Counted from the first letter of the stretch, positions 1 to 6,842 are shown. The stretch is 9,811 nt of DNA from Leptolyngbya sp. SIO4C1 (GCA_010671975.1 JAAHIA010000165.1:1-9811); one strand, 5' to 3'. Program-made: numbers and translations. The notes: generated by a model from the sequence alone, not told the origin.

Positions 1-141
1 GACTGTCCAGCTGTAGAAGCGACGATGAGGCTTCTGCTGAGCGATGGAGGCAATCGTTTGCTCAGCCCGCTCCTCTTCGAACGTGACTAGGTAAATCAGC
101 GGATACTGAGCCTGTACTAATACGCTTAGCTCTTCTTTCAT
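1..141 (-). CDS. Ycf46-like AAA ATPase, N-terminal fragment
   Basis: The ATG at 141-139 opens a frame of 47 codons that runs off the left edge with no stop. A GAGGG Shine-Dalgarno sequence lies about eight bases upstream. The visible protein begins MKEELSVLVQAQYPLIYLVT and continues with an EEERAEQ segment, ending in RRFYSWTV. From memory this resembles the N terminus of cyanobacterial and plastid Ycf46-type AAA ATPases, where a short N-terminal region precedes the P-loop ATPase domain. The Walker motifs lie beyond the window, so the ATPase assignment is by resemblance only. A Ycf46 role in regulating photosynthetic carbon use has been proposed, but the function is not settled. The ribbon-helix-helix gene lies 86 bases upstream on the same strand, so the two are probably co-transcribed. 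Confidence 0.6.
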   Translation of the reverse strand, partial: MKEELSVLVQAQYPLIYLVTFEEERAEQTIASIAQQKPHRRFYSWTV

Positions 142-227
142 CAGAATCGCCCTCACCGAGATGGCCAAAAATCAACGCTTGCTGAGCAAAACCCGCCAAA
201 CAGCGAGCACCTAGCGAGAGCCCAGCG

Positions 228-572
228 CTAGCAGGGCACCAGCTCTCCCTCATCAGAGCGAACTGAATCAGGAACCAAACCTGACAAATCTTCTAGCAAA
301 AGCGACTTGTCATCAGAGCAAGCGTGCGACTCGACTGCCGACAGCTCACCATCTTTCAGCACCACAGGTGTTTCGCATCGAGGGCAGGCATGAACCCGAT
401 GTGTCTGACCGTAGCCCTCTACACCGTCAACCACCTCAGAATGCGTTAAATAGAAGCCAATTGCCCGCTCAGCTAGTGCCGACATGGCTTCACCGTCAAC
501 TGCCGAACGAATCTTTAACTGGCGGTGCAGGTCATTCGAGAGATACAACGTGACCTTATGCTTCTCTTGCAT
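228..572 (-). CDS. Ribbon-helix-helix protein with Cys/His-containing C-terminal region
   Basis: This 114-residue protein starts at the ATG at 572, with AAGG five bases upstream. Residues 5-45 read as a ribbon-helix-helix DNA-binding fold: a short beta strand (KVTLYLSND), then helix-turn-helix-like segments through LAERAIGFYL. Residues 61-85 hold H61-A-C63-P-R-C66 and H83-A-C85, a CxxC pair plus a second HAC triplet, which could bind zinc or another metal. The tail is acidic and ends in Cys114. The known family member NikR also joins a ribbon-helix-helix to a metal-sensing domain, but this C-terminal region is much shorter and unlike it. An antitoxin role is possible, yet no toxin-sized gene adjoins it; the next gene downstream is the Ycf46-like ATPase. 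Its own promoter is covered by palindromes, which fits autoregulation. The metal-sensor idea is inference. Confidence 0.75.
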   Translation of the reverse strand: MQEKHKVTLYLSNDLHRQLKIRSAVDGEAMSALAERAIGFYLTHSEVVDGVEGYGQTHRVHACPRCETPVVLKDGELSAVESHACSDDKSLLLEDLSGLVPDSVRSDEGELVPC

Positions 573-590
573 ATCAACCTTGAATAGAAT

Positions 591-610
591 TACCCGGGTA
601 TGTAGCTACA
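591..610. repeat. Two abutting 10-bp perfect palindromes
   Basis: TACCCGGGTA (591-600) and TGTAGCTACA (601-610) are each perfectly self-complementary and touch with no spacer. The second overlaps the proposed -10 box of the ribbon-helix-helix gene and the first covers the proposed start of transcription. They are plausible operator half-sites, possibly for the protein encoded just downstream. Confidence 0.6.
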
Positions 611-636
611 GTAGCGGGGCTAGAAAATGCTGTCAA
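608..636 (-). promoter_or_regulatory. Sigma-70-type promoter of the ribbon-helix-helix gene
   Basis: Read on the minus strand, a consensus -35 box TTGACA (636-631) is followed by a 17-base spacer and TACTGT (613-608), which has the TAN3T form of a cyanobacterial -10 box. Transcription would start near 600, giving a leader of about 28 nt before the ATG at 572. The -35 box lies at the centre of an 18-bp near-palindrome and the -10 box overlaps TGTAGCTACA. Confidence 0.5.
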
Positions 637-663
637 GACAGCATGCCGCTATGACAGCATTTT
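624..663. repeat. Nested inverted repeats, candidate operator
   Basis: Three copies of one half-site are present. AAAATGCTGTC (624-634) is an exact inverted partner of GACAGCATTTT (653-663), with 11-bp arms. The same left arm also pairs with a closer GACAGCAT (637-644), giving ATGCTGTCAAGACAGCAT with only two central bases. A 2-nt loop is too tight for a good RNA hairpin, so a protein-binding site is likelier than an RNA structure. It overlaps the -35 box of the minus-strand promoter. Confidence 0.6.
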
Positions 664-785
664 GTTTACAATCATTTACAGTAGCGCTGCGGCAGCGTCT
701 ATCGGTGCTGCATCCGGACTATCTGTGATCGCGCTGATTGCGTCAGGTCTGGCTGATCTGATTAAATAGGTATCCGGATAAAAAT

Positions 786-799
786 AGTACATGGATACG
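786..799 (+). promoter_or_regulatory. LexA-box-like sequence upstream of recQ
   Basis: AGTACATGGATACG fits the cyanobacterial LexA consensus that I recall (RGTACNNNDGTWCB) at all positions but one: the second half has A where G is expected. It lies 63 bases before the recQ start, next to the perfect palindrome TATCCGGATA (771-780). recQ is a DNA-repair gene, so SOS control is plausible, but one mismatch in a core half-site leaves it weak. Confidence 0.3.
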
Positions 800-861
800 C
801 CAGCGCCGACTGGGGGATTCCATTCATGAATTGTTCAGTCTAATTTCCAGAGTCGTTTTGT

Positions 862-3081
862 ATGCCGCTGTCTGCCGCTGACTCCGCCAGCACCTTTCCG
901 TCTTTAGAAAAGGCGCTCAAGCATTTCTTCGGCTACGACGAGTTTCGCTATCGGCAGCGCACGGTGATTGAGCAGGCGCTCAAAGGCCGCGACAGCTTAG
1001 TCGTCATGCCCACCGGCGGCGGTAAATCGCTCTGCTATCAGCTGCCGGCCTTGCTCAAAGTTGGGGTGACCATTGTCGTATCGCCGCTGATTGCCCTGAT
1101 GCAGGACCAGGTACAGGCGCTGCAGGATAACGGCATCGCGGCCACCTTTTTGAATAGCAGCCTATCGCAGTCGGAGCTGCGATCGCGCGAAGCCCGGCTG
1201 CTCACCGGCGACATTAAGCTGCTCTATGTTGCACCGGAGCGGCTGCTCAACGCCAGTTTTTGGCCACTGCTGCAGCGCCTGCAGCAGACGGTAGGCATCA
1301 GCGCCTTTGCTATTGATGAAGCCCACTGCGTCTCAGAGTGGGGCCATGATTTTCGACCCGAGTACCGGCAGCTCTATCAGCTCAAGCAGCAGCTGCCGCA
1401 GGTGCCAATTATGGCGCTGACCGCTACGGCCACTGAGCGCGTTCGCACCGACATTGTGCAACAGCTGCGGCTGAGCGATCCGCAAATCTATGTTTCTGGC
1501 TTTAATCGGCAGAATCTATATTACGAAGTTCGTCCAAAGCCGAAGCAGGCCTATGCCCAGCTTTTAGCGCTAGTCAGACAGCAGGCTGGCGCCGGCATTA
1601 TCTACTGCCTCAGCCGCAAGCGCGTAGATGAAGTCGCCTTTCGCCTGCGGCAGGACGGCATTGCGGCGCTGCCCTATCACGCTGGGCTCAGCGACGATGA
1701 GCGCCGCGAAAATCAGGCTCGATTCATTCGTGACGATGTGCGCATCATGGTGGCCACGATTGCCTTCGGCATGGGTATCAACAAGCCGGACGTGCGCTTT
1801 GTAATTCACTATGACGTGCCCCGTAACTTAGAAAGCTACTATCAAGAGGCCGGGCGCGCTGGGCGTGACGGCGATCCGGCCCACTGCGCCATCTTCTTCA
1901 GCTATGCCGATGTGGCGACAGTTGAGTTCTTAATCAATCAGAAACCTAGCGAGCCAGAGCAGCGTATCGCTCGACAGCAGCTGCGGCAAATTATTAACTA
2001 TGCTGAGAGCGCCGTCTGCCGTCGCAAAATTCAGCTGAGCTACTTTGGGGAATCTTTTGCCGGCAGCTGTGGCAACTGCGACAACTGTCTCAGTCCGCCA
2101 CCGGTTGAAGACTGGACGGTTGAGGCCCAGAAGTTCCTATCCTGCGTGGCCCGCTGTCGCGAGCGCTTTGGCATGAACCACATTATCGACGTGCTGCGCG
2201 GCTCTCAGAAAAAGCGGATTGTGGAGCTCGGGCATGACCAGCTTTCGACTCACGGCATTGGCAAAGACCGCAGCGTTGACGAGTGGCGCACCCTCTGCCG
2301 CTCGCTGCTGCATCAGGATTTACTCGAAGAAACCACAGATGGCTACTCGGTGCTGCGGCTGAACGCCGGCAGCTGGCAGGTACTCAAACAGCAGATTCCT
2401 GTCCACATTCACGTGCCGCAGCGGGCAGAGACGGCCCGTAAGACCAGCGATGACGCACAGCTCAGCCCCGAAGAAAGCCTGCTGCTAGGGCGGCTGCGAT
2501 CGCTGCGCAAGCGGCTGGCTGACGAGCAGTATGTGCCCCCCTACGTCGTCTTCTCTGAGGCCAGCCTGCGGCAGATGGCTCAGCAGCGCCCGGTGACGCC
2601 GGCCGCGTTTGCGCAAATCTCAGGCGTGGGCAAGCGTAAGCTAGAGCAGTATGGTGACACCTTTACCGGTGAGATTGCCCAGTTCTGCCGCGAGCACAGC
2701 TTAGATTCTGCCGCAGACTTAGCAGACTCAAGCGCGGCTGCTCCCGCTGCTCAGTCCCGCGCGGTGGCCGATACCCATTTCGTGACTCAAACGCTGCATC
2801 AGCAGGGTCTCTCTGCCGCTGAGATTGCCGTCGAGCGCGGCTTGCGGCTCGGCACTATCATCAACCACCTAACGCTGCTGCTAGAAGCGGGTGAAGCCGT
2901 TGAGCTTGACCGGCTAGTCTCCCCTGAGCGACAGGCCCCGATCTTCGCTGCGATTGAAAAAGCCGGACCGCATTCGCTGCGCAGCATTCGCGACGAGCTC
3001 GGCGAAACGTTTGACTACAACGAGATTCGCTTAGTCAGGGCCGCCTGGGAACTGCGGCACAGCTCTGAGGGCGGGTCGTGA
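862..3081 (+). CDS. recQ: ATP-dependent DNA helicase RecQ
   Basis: This 739-residue superfamily 2 helicase unwinds DNA 3' to 5' in recombination and repair. Seen in order: the RecQ-type Q motif (residues 24-40); Walker A TGGGKS (51-56); DEAH (152-155) running into the RecQ aromatic loop HCVSEWGHDFRP; motif III TATAT (187-191); motif VI QEAGRAGRDG (328-337). A zinc site follows with C386, C403, C406 and C409, then a winged-helix RQC region (about 413-530) and an HRDC domain (about 533-613) for DNA binding. The last 100 residues hold a helix-turn-helix-like module (SAAEIAVERG and onward) that makes it longer than the roughly 610-residue E. coli protein; such tails occur in other long RecQ proteins. 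The ATG at 862 has only a weak ribosome binding site, but the next Met (49) would cut into the Q motif. It converges on cnaT with a 33-base gap. Confidence 0.96.
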   Translation: MPLSAADSASTFPSLEKALKHFFGYDEFRYRQRTVIEQALKGRDSLVVMPTGGGKSLCYQLPALLKVGVTIVVSPLIALMQDQVQALQDNGIAATFLNSSLSQSELRSREARLLTGDIKLLYVAPERLLNASFWPLLQRLQQTVGISAFAIDEAHCVSEWGHDFRPEYRQLYQLKQQLPQVPIMALTATATERVRTDIVQQLRLSDPQIYVSGFNRQNLYYEVRPKPKQAYAQLLALVRQQAGAGIIYCLSRKRVDEVAFRLRQDGIAALPYHAGLSDDERRENQARFIRDDVRIMVATIAFGMGINKPDVRFVIHYDVPRNLESYYQEAGRAGRDGDPAHCAIFFSYADVATVEFLINQKPSEPEQRIARQQLRQIINYAESAVCRRKIQLSYFGESFAGSCGNCDNCLSPPPVEDWTVEAQKFLSCVARCRERFGMNHIIDVLRGSQKKRIVELGHDQLSTHGIGKDRSVDEWRTLCRSLLHQDLLEETTDGYSVLRLNAGSWQVLKQQIPVHIHVPQRAETARKTSDDAQLSPEESLLLGRLRSLRKRLADEQYVPPYVVFSEASLRQMAQQRPVTPAAFAQISGVGKRKLEQYGDTFTGEIAQFCREHSLDSAADLADSSAAAPAAQSRAVADTHFVTQTLHQQGLSAAEIAVERGLRLGTIINHLTLLLEAGEAVELDRLVSPERQAPIFAAIEKAGPHSLRSIRDELGETFDYNEIRLVRAAWELRHSSEGGS
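1179..1186. repeat. HIP1 palindrome GCGATCGC (first of nine)
   Basis: GCGATCGC recurs at 1179, 2496, 3484, 3850, 4777, 6032, 6569, 8478 and 9500 (start positions). A given 8-mer is expected about once per 65 kb in random sequence, so nine in 9.8 kb is a strong cyanobacterial signature. All copies lie within coding sequence and none in the control regions. Confidence 0.9.
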
Positions 3082-3114
3082 GGGCGAGCTGTGAGGCAAG
3101 GAGAATTGAGCGAT

Positions 3115-4215
3115 CTACTGGGCCTCTGCTCCGTTTTCAGCTGGCTGCACTGAGGTCTTGAGGCTGGCTGCCATTGCCTGCTTGATAACTTCTAGCTGCT
3201 TCGCTGCTCGCCCACTGGCCAGCGTTGCTCTTGCCTGCTCAAACCCCTGCTCTAGGGTGCTGGCTGCGCCGCAGCGCCAGAGGTAAAATCCCCCGTTCCA
3301 GATAGCGGATTGAGCCAGCTCTAGCTCGCCGCCGGTGAGCGCCTGCGCTAGCTGCGTCATGTACTGTGCTAGAGACGCCAGCGGCGGATCGATGGCCGTA
3401 AAGCCGTAGTCGCGCGGATGCAGCAGCAGACGCTCAAACTGCAGCTGTCCATCTTTTAGCTGACCCAGACCTAAGATCGCGGTGCGATCGCGCGGCAGGT
3501 CGCAGCTGCCCTCCAGCCCTTTGACCGTGGTAAATAGCGCTGTTTCTCGCTGATGAAAGGTTTCACAGGTGCGATCTTCGGTAGGCGGATGCACATAGCC
3601 GCTGACCAGATGCGTTTCACCGGCATAGGGCGACCACATAATCTCAATTGTGGCAAACGGCGGTCGCTTGCCAATCTGGTCGCGGTAGGGCACCATCGCC
3701 TGCGCCTGCGGAAAGTGATTGGGCAAGTAGACAAAGCCCAGCCCGGTTTCTGCCAGCACCTGCTGCACCTGTTCTAAGCTGAGCCGGTGCCAGGGCAGCC
3801 CCAGCGCCTGAAAAATCTCAATAAAGGGTAGACCCTGTTTGGTGGGCATGCGATCGCCGCCGTGCAAAACCACTGGAGCCTGGTTGGCCGCTAGCAACAG
3901 CGCCGTCAGCGGTGCCACCGGGGCCGTGCGGCTGCGCCCGTCGTATGGGCAAGACAGCACCGTCACCGGATAGGCAGCCCGAATCGGCGCGAGCTTCGGC
4001 CCCAGCGCGTCGTAGCAGTCAAGCAGGCCAGCCAGCTCAACCGGCGTGGGGCGCTTAATCCGATGGGCAATCATAAAAGCGCCAATCTGCGCCGGCGTGG
4101 CCACCTGCTCTAGCATCAGGCGGGTGGCCGTAGCGGCCTCGGTGCGGCTGAGATCTTTAGCAGTATGGCTACCGCTGCCTACTTTTTTCAACAATGTGCG
4201 AAACGCTTCACTCAT
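3115..4215 (-). CDS. cnaT: CnaT, TrpD-like factor for nitrate-assimilation gene expression
   Basis: This 366-residue protein has the fold signature of anthranilate phosphoribosyltransferase, but its active-site motifs are changed. The phosphoribosyl-pyrophosphate loop, normally GTGGD, is CPYDGRSRT (residues 89-97). The KHGNR motif is LHGGDR (117-122), and the metal-binding segment reads KGLEGSCD (232-239). This argues against a tryptophan biosynthesis enzyme. In Anabaena sp. PCC 7120 the gene next to ntcB with these properties is cnaT, which is required for nir operon expression by an unknown mechanism. Here the gene follows ntcB with a 12-base gap. Its Shine-Dalgarno GGGAGGG begins at the last base of the ntcB TAG stop, so translation is probably coupled. 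The start ATG (4215) is well supported. What the domain binds or modifies is not known; a distant TrpD2-like enzyme is the alternative. Confidence 0.85.
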   Translation of the reverse strand: MSEAFRTLLKKVGSGSHTAKDLSRTEAATATRLMLEQVATPAQIGAFMIAHRIKRPTPVELAGLLDCYDALGPKLAPIRAAYPVTVLSCPYDGRSRTAPVAPLTALLLAANQAPVVLHGGDRMPTKQGLPFIEIFQALGLPWHRLSLEQVQQVLAETGLGFVYLPNHFPQAQAMVPYRDQIGKRPPFATIEIMWSPYAGETHLVSGYVHPPTEDRTCETFHQRETALFTTVKGLEGSCDLPRDRTAILGLGQLKDGQLQFERLLLHPRDYGFTAIDPPLASLAQYMTQLAQALTGGELELAQSAIWNGGFYLWRCGAASTLEQGFEQARATLASGRAAKQLEVIKQAMAASLKTSVQPAENGAEAQ

Positions 4216-4227
4216 AGACGGCCCTCC

Positions 4228-5166
4228 CTAGCTGGCCGCTAGCAAAGTCGATGGCTCGTTTAGCGACTCAAAGGTAGTAGCCGCCAGCGTCTCTACAAGA
4301 GAACAAAACTGCTGGATGGGCGGAATCTGTAGCCGATCTTGGGTAGTCACCATCACCACGCGACGCATCAAAACCGGTGCAGCCGTACGGCGAACGGCCA
4401 GCGCCGAATCGTGGCGACAGTCGGTCAGCGCGGAGCGCGGCAGCAGCGCAATCATATCGCCTTGGCGCACCACGCCGCGAAAGGCGTCTAGCGTATTGAG
4501 CTCTAGCGCGACTTTGAGCTCAGCATCAATGTCATGAAACTGCTCCTGCACTAGCCGCTGCATACCGTAGCCGTCTTTAAACACCACTTGAGCATAGTGG
4601 GCAATCAGAGGCCAGGGTACAACCTGATGCTCGGTCAGCGGATGATCGGCAGCCATCAAGATTTCAACCGGCTCTTCGTAGAGCGGCGTTACCGCCATCT
4701 CTAGATTGCTAGTCAGCAGCGGATTGTGCATGACAATAGCAATATCAACTAGGCCATCGCGCAGCACTTTGAGCGAGCGATCGCTGCCCAGAGCCGTCAC
4801 CCGCAGCTGCACCTCCGGATAGCGCTGACAAAACTGCGTGATGATAGGCGGCAGCAAATGCGAGCAGACTGAATGAATACCAGCAATACAGAGCTCTGAC
4901 TGTTTACCAGCAATCAAGTCTGAGACATCCTGCGAGGCCTGCTGCCATTCCTGACAGATGCGACGCGCGCGCGGCAGCAAGCGCTCACCACCAATAGTGA
5001 GCTTAGCCTGCGCAGTCCGATGAAACAGCGGCAGCCCTAAAGCCTCTTCCAAACTGCGGATCTGACGGCTCACGGTTGACTGAGTAATGCCGCACTGCCG
5101 CGCTGCTGCTTGAAAACTGCCGGTTTCAGCCACTGCTAAGAAAGCCTGTAACTGCTCTAAGCGCAT
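4228..5166 (-). CDS. ntcB: LysR-family nitrite-responsive activator NtcB
   Basis: This 312-residue LysR-type regulator has the winged helix-turn-helix at residues 1-60 (QAFLAVAETGSFQAAARQCG, then TQSTVSRQIRSLE), a linker helix to about 90, and a two-lobed effector-binding domain starting near SELCIAGIHS. Length and layout are normal for the family. Its position beside cnaT and nirB, with nirA nearby, identifies it as NtcB, which in other cyanobacteria activates nitrate-assimilation genes in response to nitrite. It is first in a two-gene unit with cnaT. A strong NtcA-type promoter lies about 200 bases upstream, and a TGCAN5TGCA motif inside that promoter suggests that NtcB limits its own expression. 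The ribosome binding site is only moderate (GAG about ten bases before the ATG). Confidence 0.92.
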   Translation of the reverse strand: MRLEQLQAFLAVAETGSFQAAARQCGITQSTVSRQIRSLEEALGLPLFHRTAQAKLTIGGERLLPRARRICQEWQQASQDVSDLIAGKQSELCIAGIHSVCSHLLPPIITQFCQRYPEVQLRVTALGSDRSLKVLRDGLVDIAIVMHNPLLTSNLEMAVTPLYEEPVEILMAADHPLTEHQVVPWPLIAHYAQVVFKDGYGMQRLVQEQFHDIDAELKVALELNTLDAFRGVVRQGDMIALLPRSALTDCRHDSALAVRRTAAPVLMRRVVMVTTQDRLQIPPIQQFCSLVETLAATTFESLNEPSTLLAAS

Positions 5167-5370
5167 AGTTTCTGCTCACCCTTCTCAGACATTTCCTTAG
5201 TCTGCTGCTCTGTAGTCGCGATGCTTCTCATGTGAGTTAGCGCAAAGCACCGGCTCGCGCTGAGCTTGAGCTGCCAGACCTGCTGCTCTAAAACCGAACG
5301 TCCAAGCCGCGTCCAGCGATACCGCTAACGCGCTAGCTACGGTAGACCAACCACCACGATATGCGCTATC

Positions 5371-5412
5371 AATCTAGCCCGATTGCAATCTTTGCATGGT
5401 AGACCGTGATAC
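5371..5412 (-). promoter_or_regulatory. NtcA-activated promoter of ntcB-cnaT
   Basis: GTAGACCGTGATAC (5399-5412) is a perfect GTAN8TAC site for the nitrogen regulator NtcA. On the minus strand, exactly 22 bases lie between it and TAGATT (5376-5371), a TAN3T -10 box. This is the classic class II NtcA layout and predicts transcription from about 5364, leaving a leader of about 198 nt before ntcB. GGTAGACC at 5398-5405 is repeated at 5341-5348 inside the leader. Confidence 0.8.
5384..5396. promoter_or_regulatory. NtcB-type motif TGCAN5TGCA inside the ntcB promoter
   Basis: TGCAATCTTTGCA matches TGCAN5TGCA exactly. It begins two bases from the NtcA site and lies between it and the -10 box, centred about 26 bases upstream of the predicted start. 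A LysR regulator bound here should block RNA polymerase, so negative autoregulation is inferred. Unlike the copies at nirA and nirB, it has no third TGCA nine bases away. Confidence 0.55.
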
Positions 5413-5538
5413 CGCTTGATAAACGCATCGTTGTAAACCTGCCGCTAATGTCAGCAGCCGCTGACAAAGTCCGCCGGCCTAGCGGCATCTTGCTTGAACA
5501 AAGCTTATTAAAGACTCAAATTTACCACAGGCTGGGAG

Positions 5539-6723
5539 CTAGCGCGACTGCTCAGCCGCTGTTTCGACCAGAGCCTGGCCGTCAGCAGCTGCGAATATTG
5601 CTGGGCTAGCCGCTGGCTCCATCTGCTTCAGAGCGGCCTGCGCATGGACCTGCACCCGACTGTCCGCGTCGGTCAGCAGCGGTATCAGGTAGCCTAGCAG
5701 GTGAGTGGCGCGCAGGCGGCTAAGGCTCAGCGTTACCGATAGTTTGACCTCAGTCGGCTGAGCGGCCAGATCGACTGTCTCTAGCCAGTTGGCTAGCGGC
5801 TGTAGGGCCTGCTGACGCTGTTCAATAGGCTGCTGCCCTAGCGCCTGTATAGCCTCACTACGGACGACCGGGCTTAGCTCCAAAGCCTGCTCTAGGCCGC
5901 GATAGGCACCGGCCTCTGACAGCCAGCTGAGCGCGCGGACTAGCTCAATCTGCAGCAGCTCAGGCGTGGTTTCACGCAGCAGGCAGCGGGTCAGTACGGG
6001 CGCTGCCTGAGGTCCACCTAGTCGGCCCACTGCGATCGCAGCGCTGCAGCAAACATCCAGTCGAATATCCTGCAAACGCAGCGCTAGCCGCTCAATAAGC
6101 GACTGAGCATCGCGCAGATCGTGCCGACGACTCAGAGCCAAGATAGCTTCTCGACGCACGGCAGCGGCCGGATCGTTCAAAGCTGCTAGCAAAACCGGCG
6201 TCACCCGATCGTCGTGAAAGCTGCCCAATGTTTCGACTGCCAGATAGCGCAGCTCGGCATCTTCATCTGAGGCCACGGCTAGCAGGGGAGCAATCACCGG
6301 ACGCTGCCGAATTTGTGAGAGGGCCTTAACCGCCAGCCGCCGCTGCTGCCCCTGCGCCAGCAGCTGAGTTAGTGTATCGATTGTCAGCGAGCCCATCTGC
6401 GCTAGCATCTGGGCTGCCACCGCGCTGAGGTCATCGTCGTCACTGTCAATCATCAGCTGGGCGAGCACAGTCACGACTTCAGGCCGATGAAAAGCGCCTA
6501 AAATGCGAATGACAAACCAGCGCAGCTCCACCTCCGCTGTCGCAGCCTGGGCAAGGTCAATCAGGGGGGCGATCGCAGCGTCTCCAAGCTCGGGCAGCCG
6601 CTTAGCTATCTGCCAGCGAGTTTGAAAATCACCCTCGATCAACGTTTGAAACGCTTGCATCAGCTCGACATTGGCCTGATCGACCAGAGTGGCTGCTTTC
6701 GATTGATTTGTCGATGACCCCAT
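5539..6723 (-). CDS. nirB: HEAT-repeat protein NirB (nitrite reductase support factor)
   Basis: The 394-residue protein is almost entirely alpha-helical repeats of the HEAT or PBS-lyase type, for example LRYLAVETLGSFHDDRVTPV (159-178) and VRREAILALSRRHD (189-202); repeats run from about 35 to 370. It has no signal peptide or membrane segment. I chose the ATG at 6723 because AGGAG lies nine bases upstream; an ATG at 6753 in the same frame adds ten residues but has no ribosome binding site. In Anabaena and Synechococcus elongatus a gene called nirB lies between or beside nirA and ntcB and is needed for full nitrite reductase activity. It is unrelated to the enterobacterial NirB enzyme. Position and fold support the name; the mechanism is unknown, and assembly or protection of NirA is a guess. 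It is transcribed separately from ntcB. Confidence 0.8.
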   Translation of the reverse strand: MGSSTNQSKAATLVDQANVELMQAFQTLIEGDFQTRWQIAKRLPELGDAAIAPLIDLAQAATAEVELRWFVIRILGAFHRPEVVTVLAQLMIDSDDDDLSAVAAQMLAQMGSLTIDTLTQLLAQGQQRRLAVKALSQIRQRPVIAPLLAVASDEDAELRYLAVETLGSFHDDRVTPVLLAALNDPAAAVRREAILALSRRHDLRDAQSLIERLALRLQDIRLDVCCSAAIAVGRLGGPQAAPVLTRCLLRETTPELLQIELVRALSWLSEAGAYRGLEQALELSPVVRSEAIQALGQQPIEQRQQALQPLANWLETVDLAAQPTEVKLSVTLSLSRLRATHLLGYLIPLLTDADSRVQVHAQAALKQMEPAASPAIFAAADGQALVETAAEQSR

Positions 6724-6767
6724 GCAGAATCGCTCCTGCTTTACAAAAAACATGATTAGGCAGCTCT

Positions 6768-6773
6768 ATTATG
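6768..6773 (-). promoter_or_regulatory. Candidate -10 box of nirB
   Basis: On the minus strand CATAAT matches the -10 consensus in five of six positions and would start transcription near 6761, about 38 nt before the ATG at 6723. No good -35 box and no GTAN8TAC site is found at the right distance, so the promoter would need an activator. The NtcB-type array centred about 74 bases upstream is well placed for a LysR regulator. Confidence 0.4.
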
Positions 6774-6815
6774 GGGTCGATAGCGCTGAGAAGACTACCC
6801 AGACCAGTCAAAGTC

Positions 6816-6842
6816 TGCATAAGCTAAATGCAATTTTTGCAT
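6816..6842 (-). promoter_or_regulatory. NtcB-type array upstream of nirB
   Basis: ATGCAATTTTTGCAT (6828-6842) contains a perfect TGCAN5TGCA. Reading toward nirB, a third TGCA (6819-6816) follows after exactly nine bases. The 15-base core differs from the nirA copy at one position when both are read on the plus strand. The layout resembles a LysR recognition site plus a promoter-proximal activation site. Confidence 0.6.

Larger units (their letters stand above)
607..686. repeat. Direct repeat TACAGTAGCG flanking the operator array
   Basis: TACAGTAGCG occurs at 607-616 and again at 677-686, exactly 70 bp apart, on either side of the nested inverted repeat. The first copy contains the proposed -10 box; no matching -35 box is seen for the second. 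It could be a duplicated binding site. Confidence 0.4.
5167..5538. other. Intergenic region between nirB and ntcB
   Basis: This 372-base gap holds the ntcB promoter at 5371-5412 and its long leader. Between nirB and that promoter there is a small hairpin, TGTCAGC-AGCC-GCTGACA (5449-5466), with a 7-bp stem and no T run on either side, so it is at best a weak terminator for nirB. An out-of-frame 11-codon ORF preceded by AAGGA begins at about 5187 and overlaps the ntcB start. I see no convincing additional gene. Confidence 0.5.

Noticed and set aside
211..231. CTAGCG / CGCTAG inverted repeat at the end of the ribbon-helix-helix gene, considered as a terminator.
   Set aside because: It has only a 6-bp stem and no T run on either strand; the downstream ycf46-like gene is probably co-transcribed.
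62..253. Minus-strand 63-codon frame overlapping the ycf46-like and ribbon-helix-helix genes.
   Set aside because: It has no family resemblance and overlaps two better-supported genes in other frames.
3082..3114. Gap between convergent recQ and cnaT, examined for a bidirectional terminator.
   Set aside because: No stem with a T run is visible in the 33 bases.
5406..5609. Plus-strand 67-codon frame across the 3' end of nirB.
   Set aside because: It has no ribosome binding site or recognisable protein, and it overlaps the ntcB NtcA site and nirB coding sequence.
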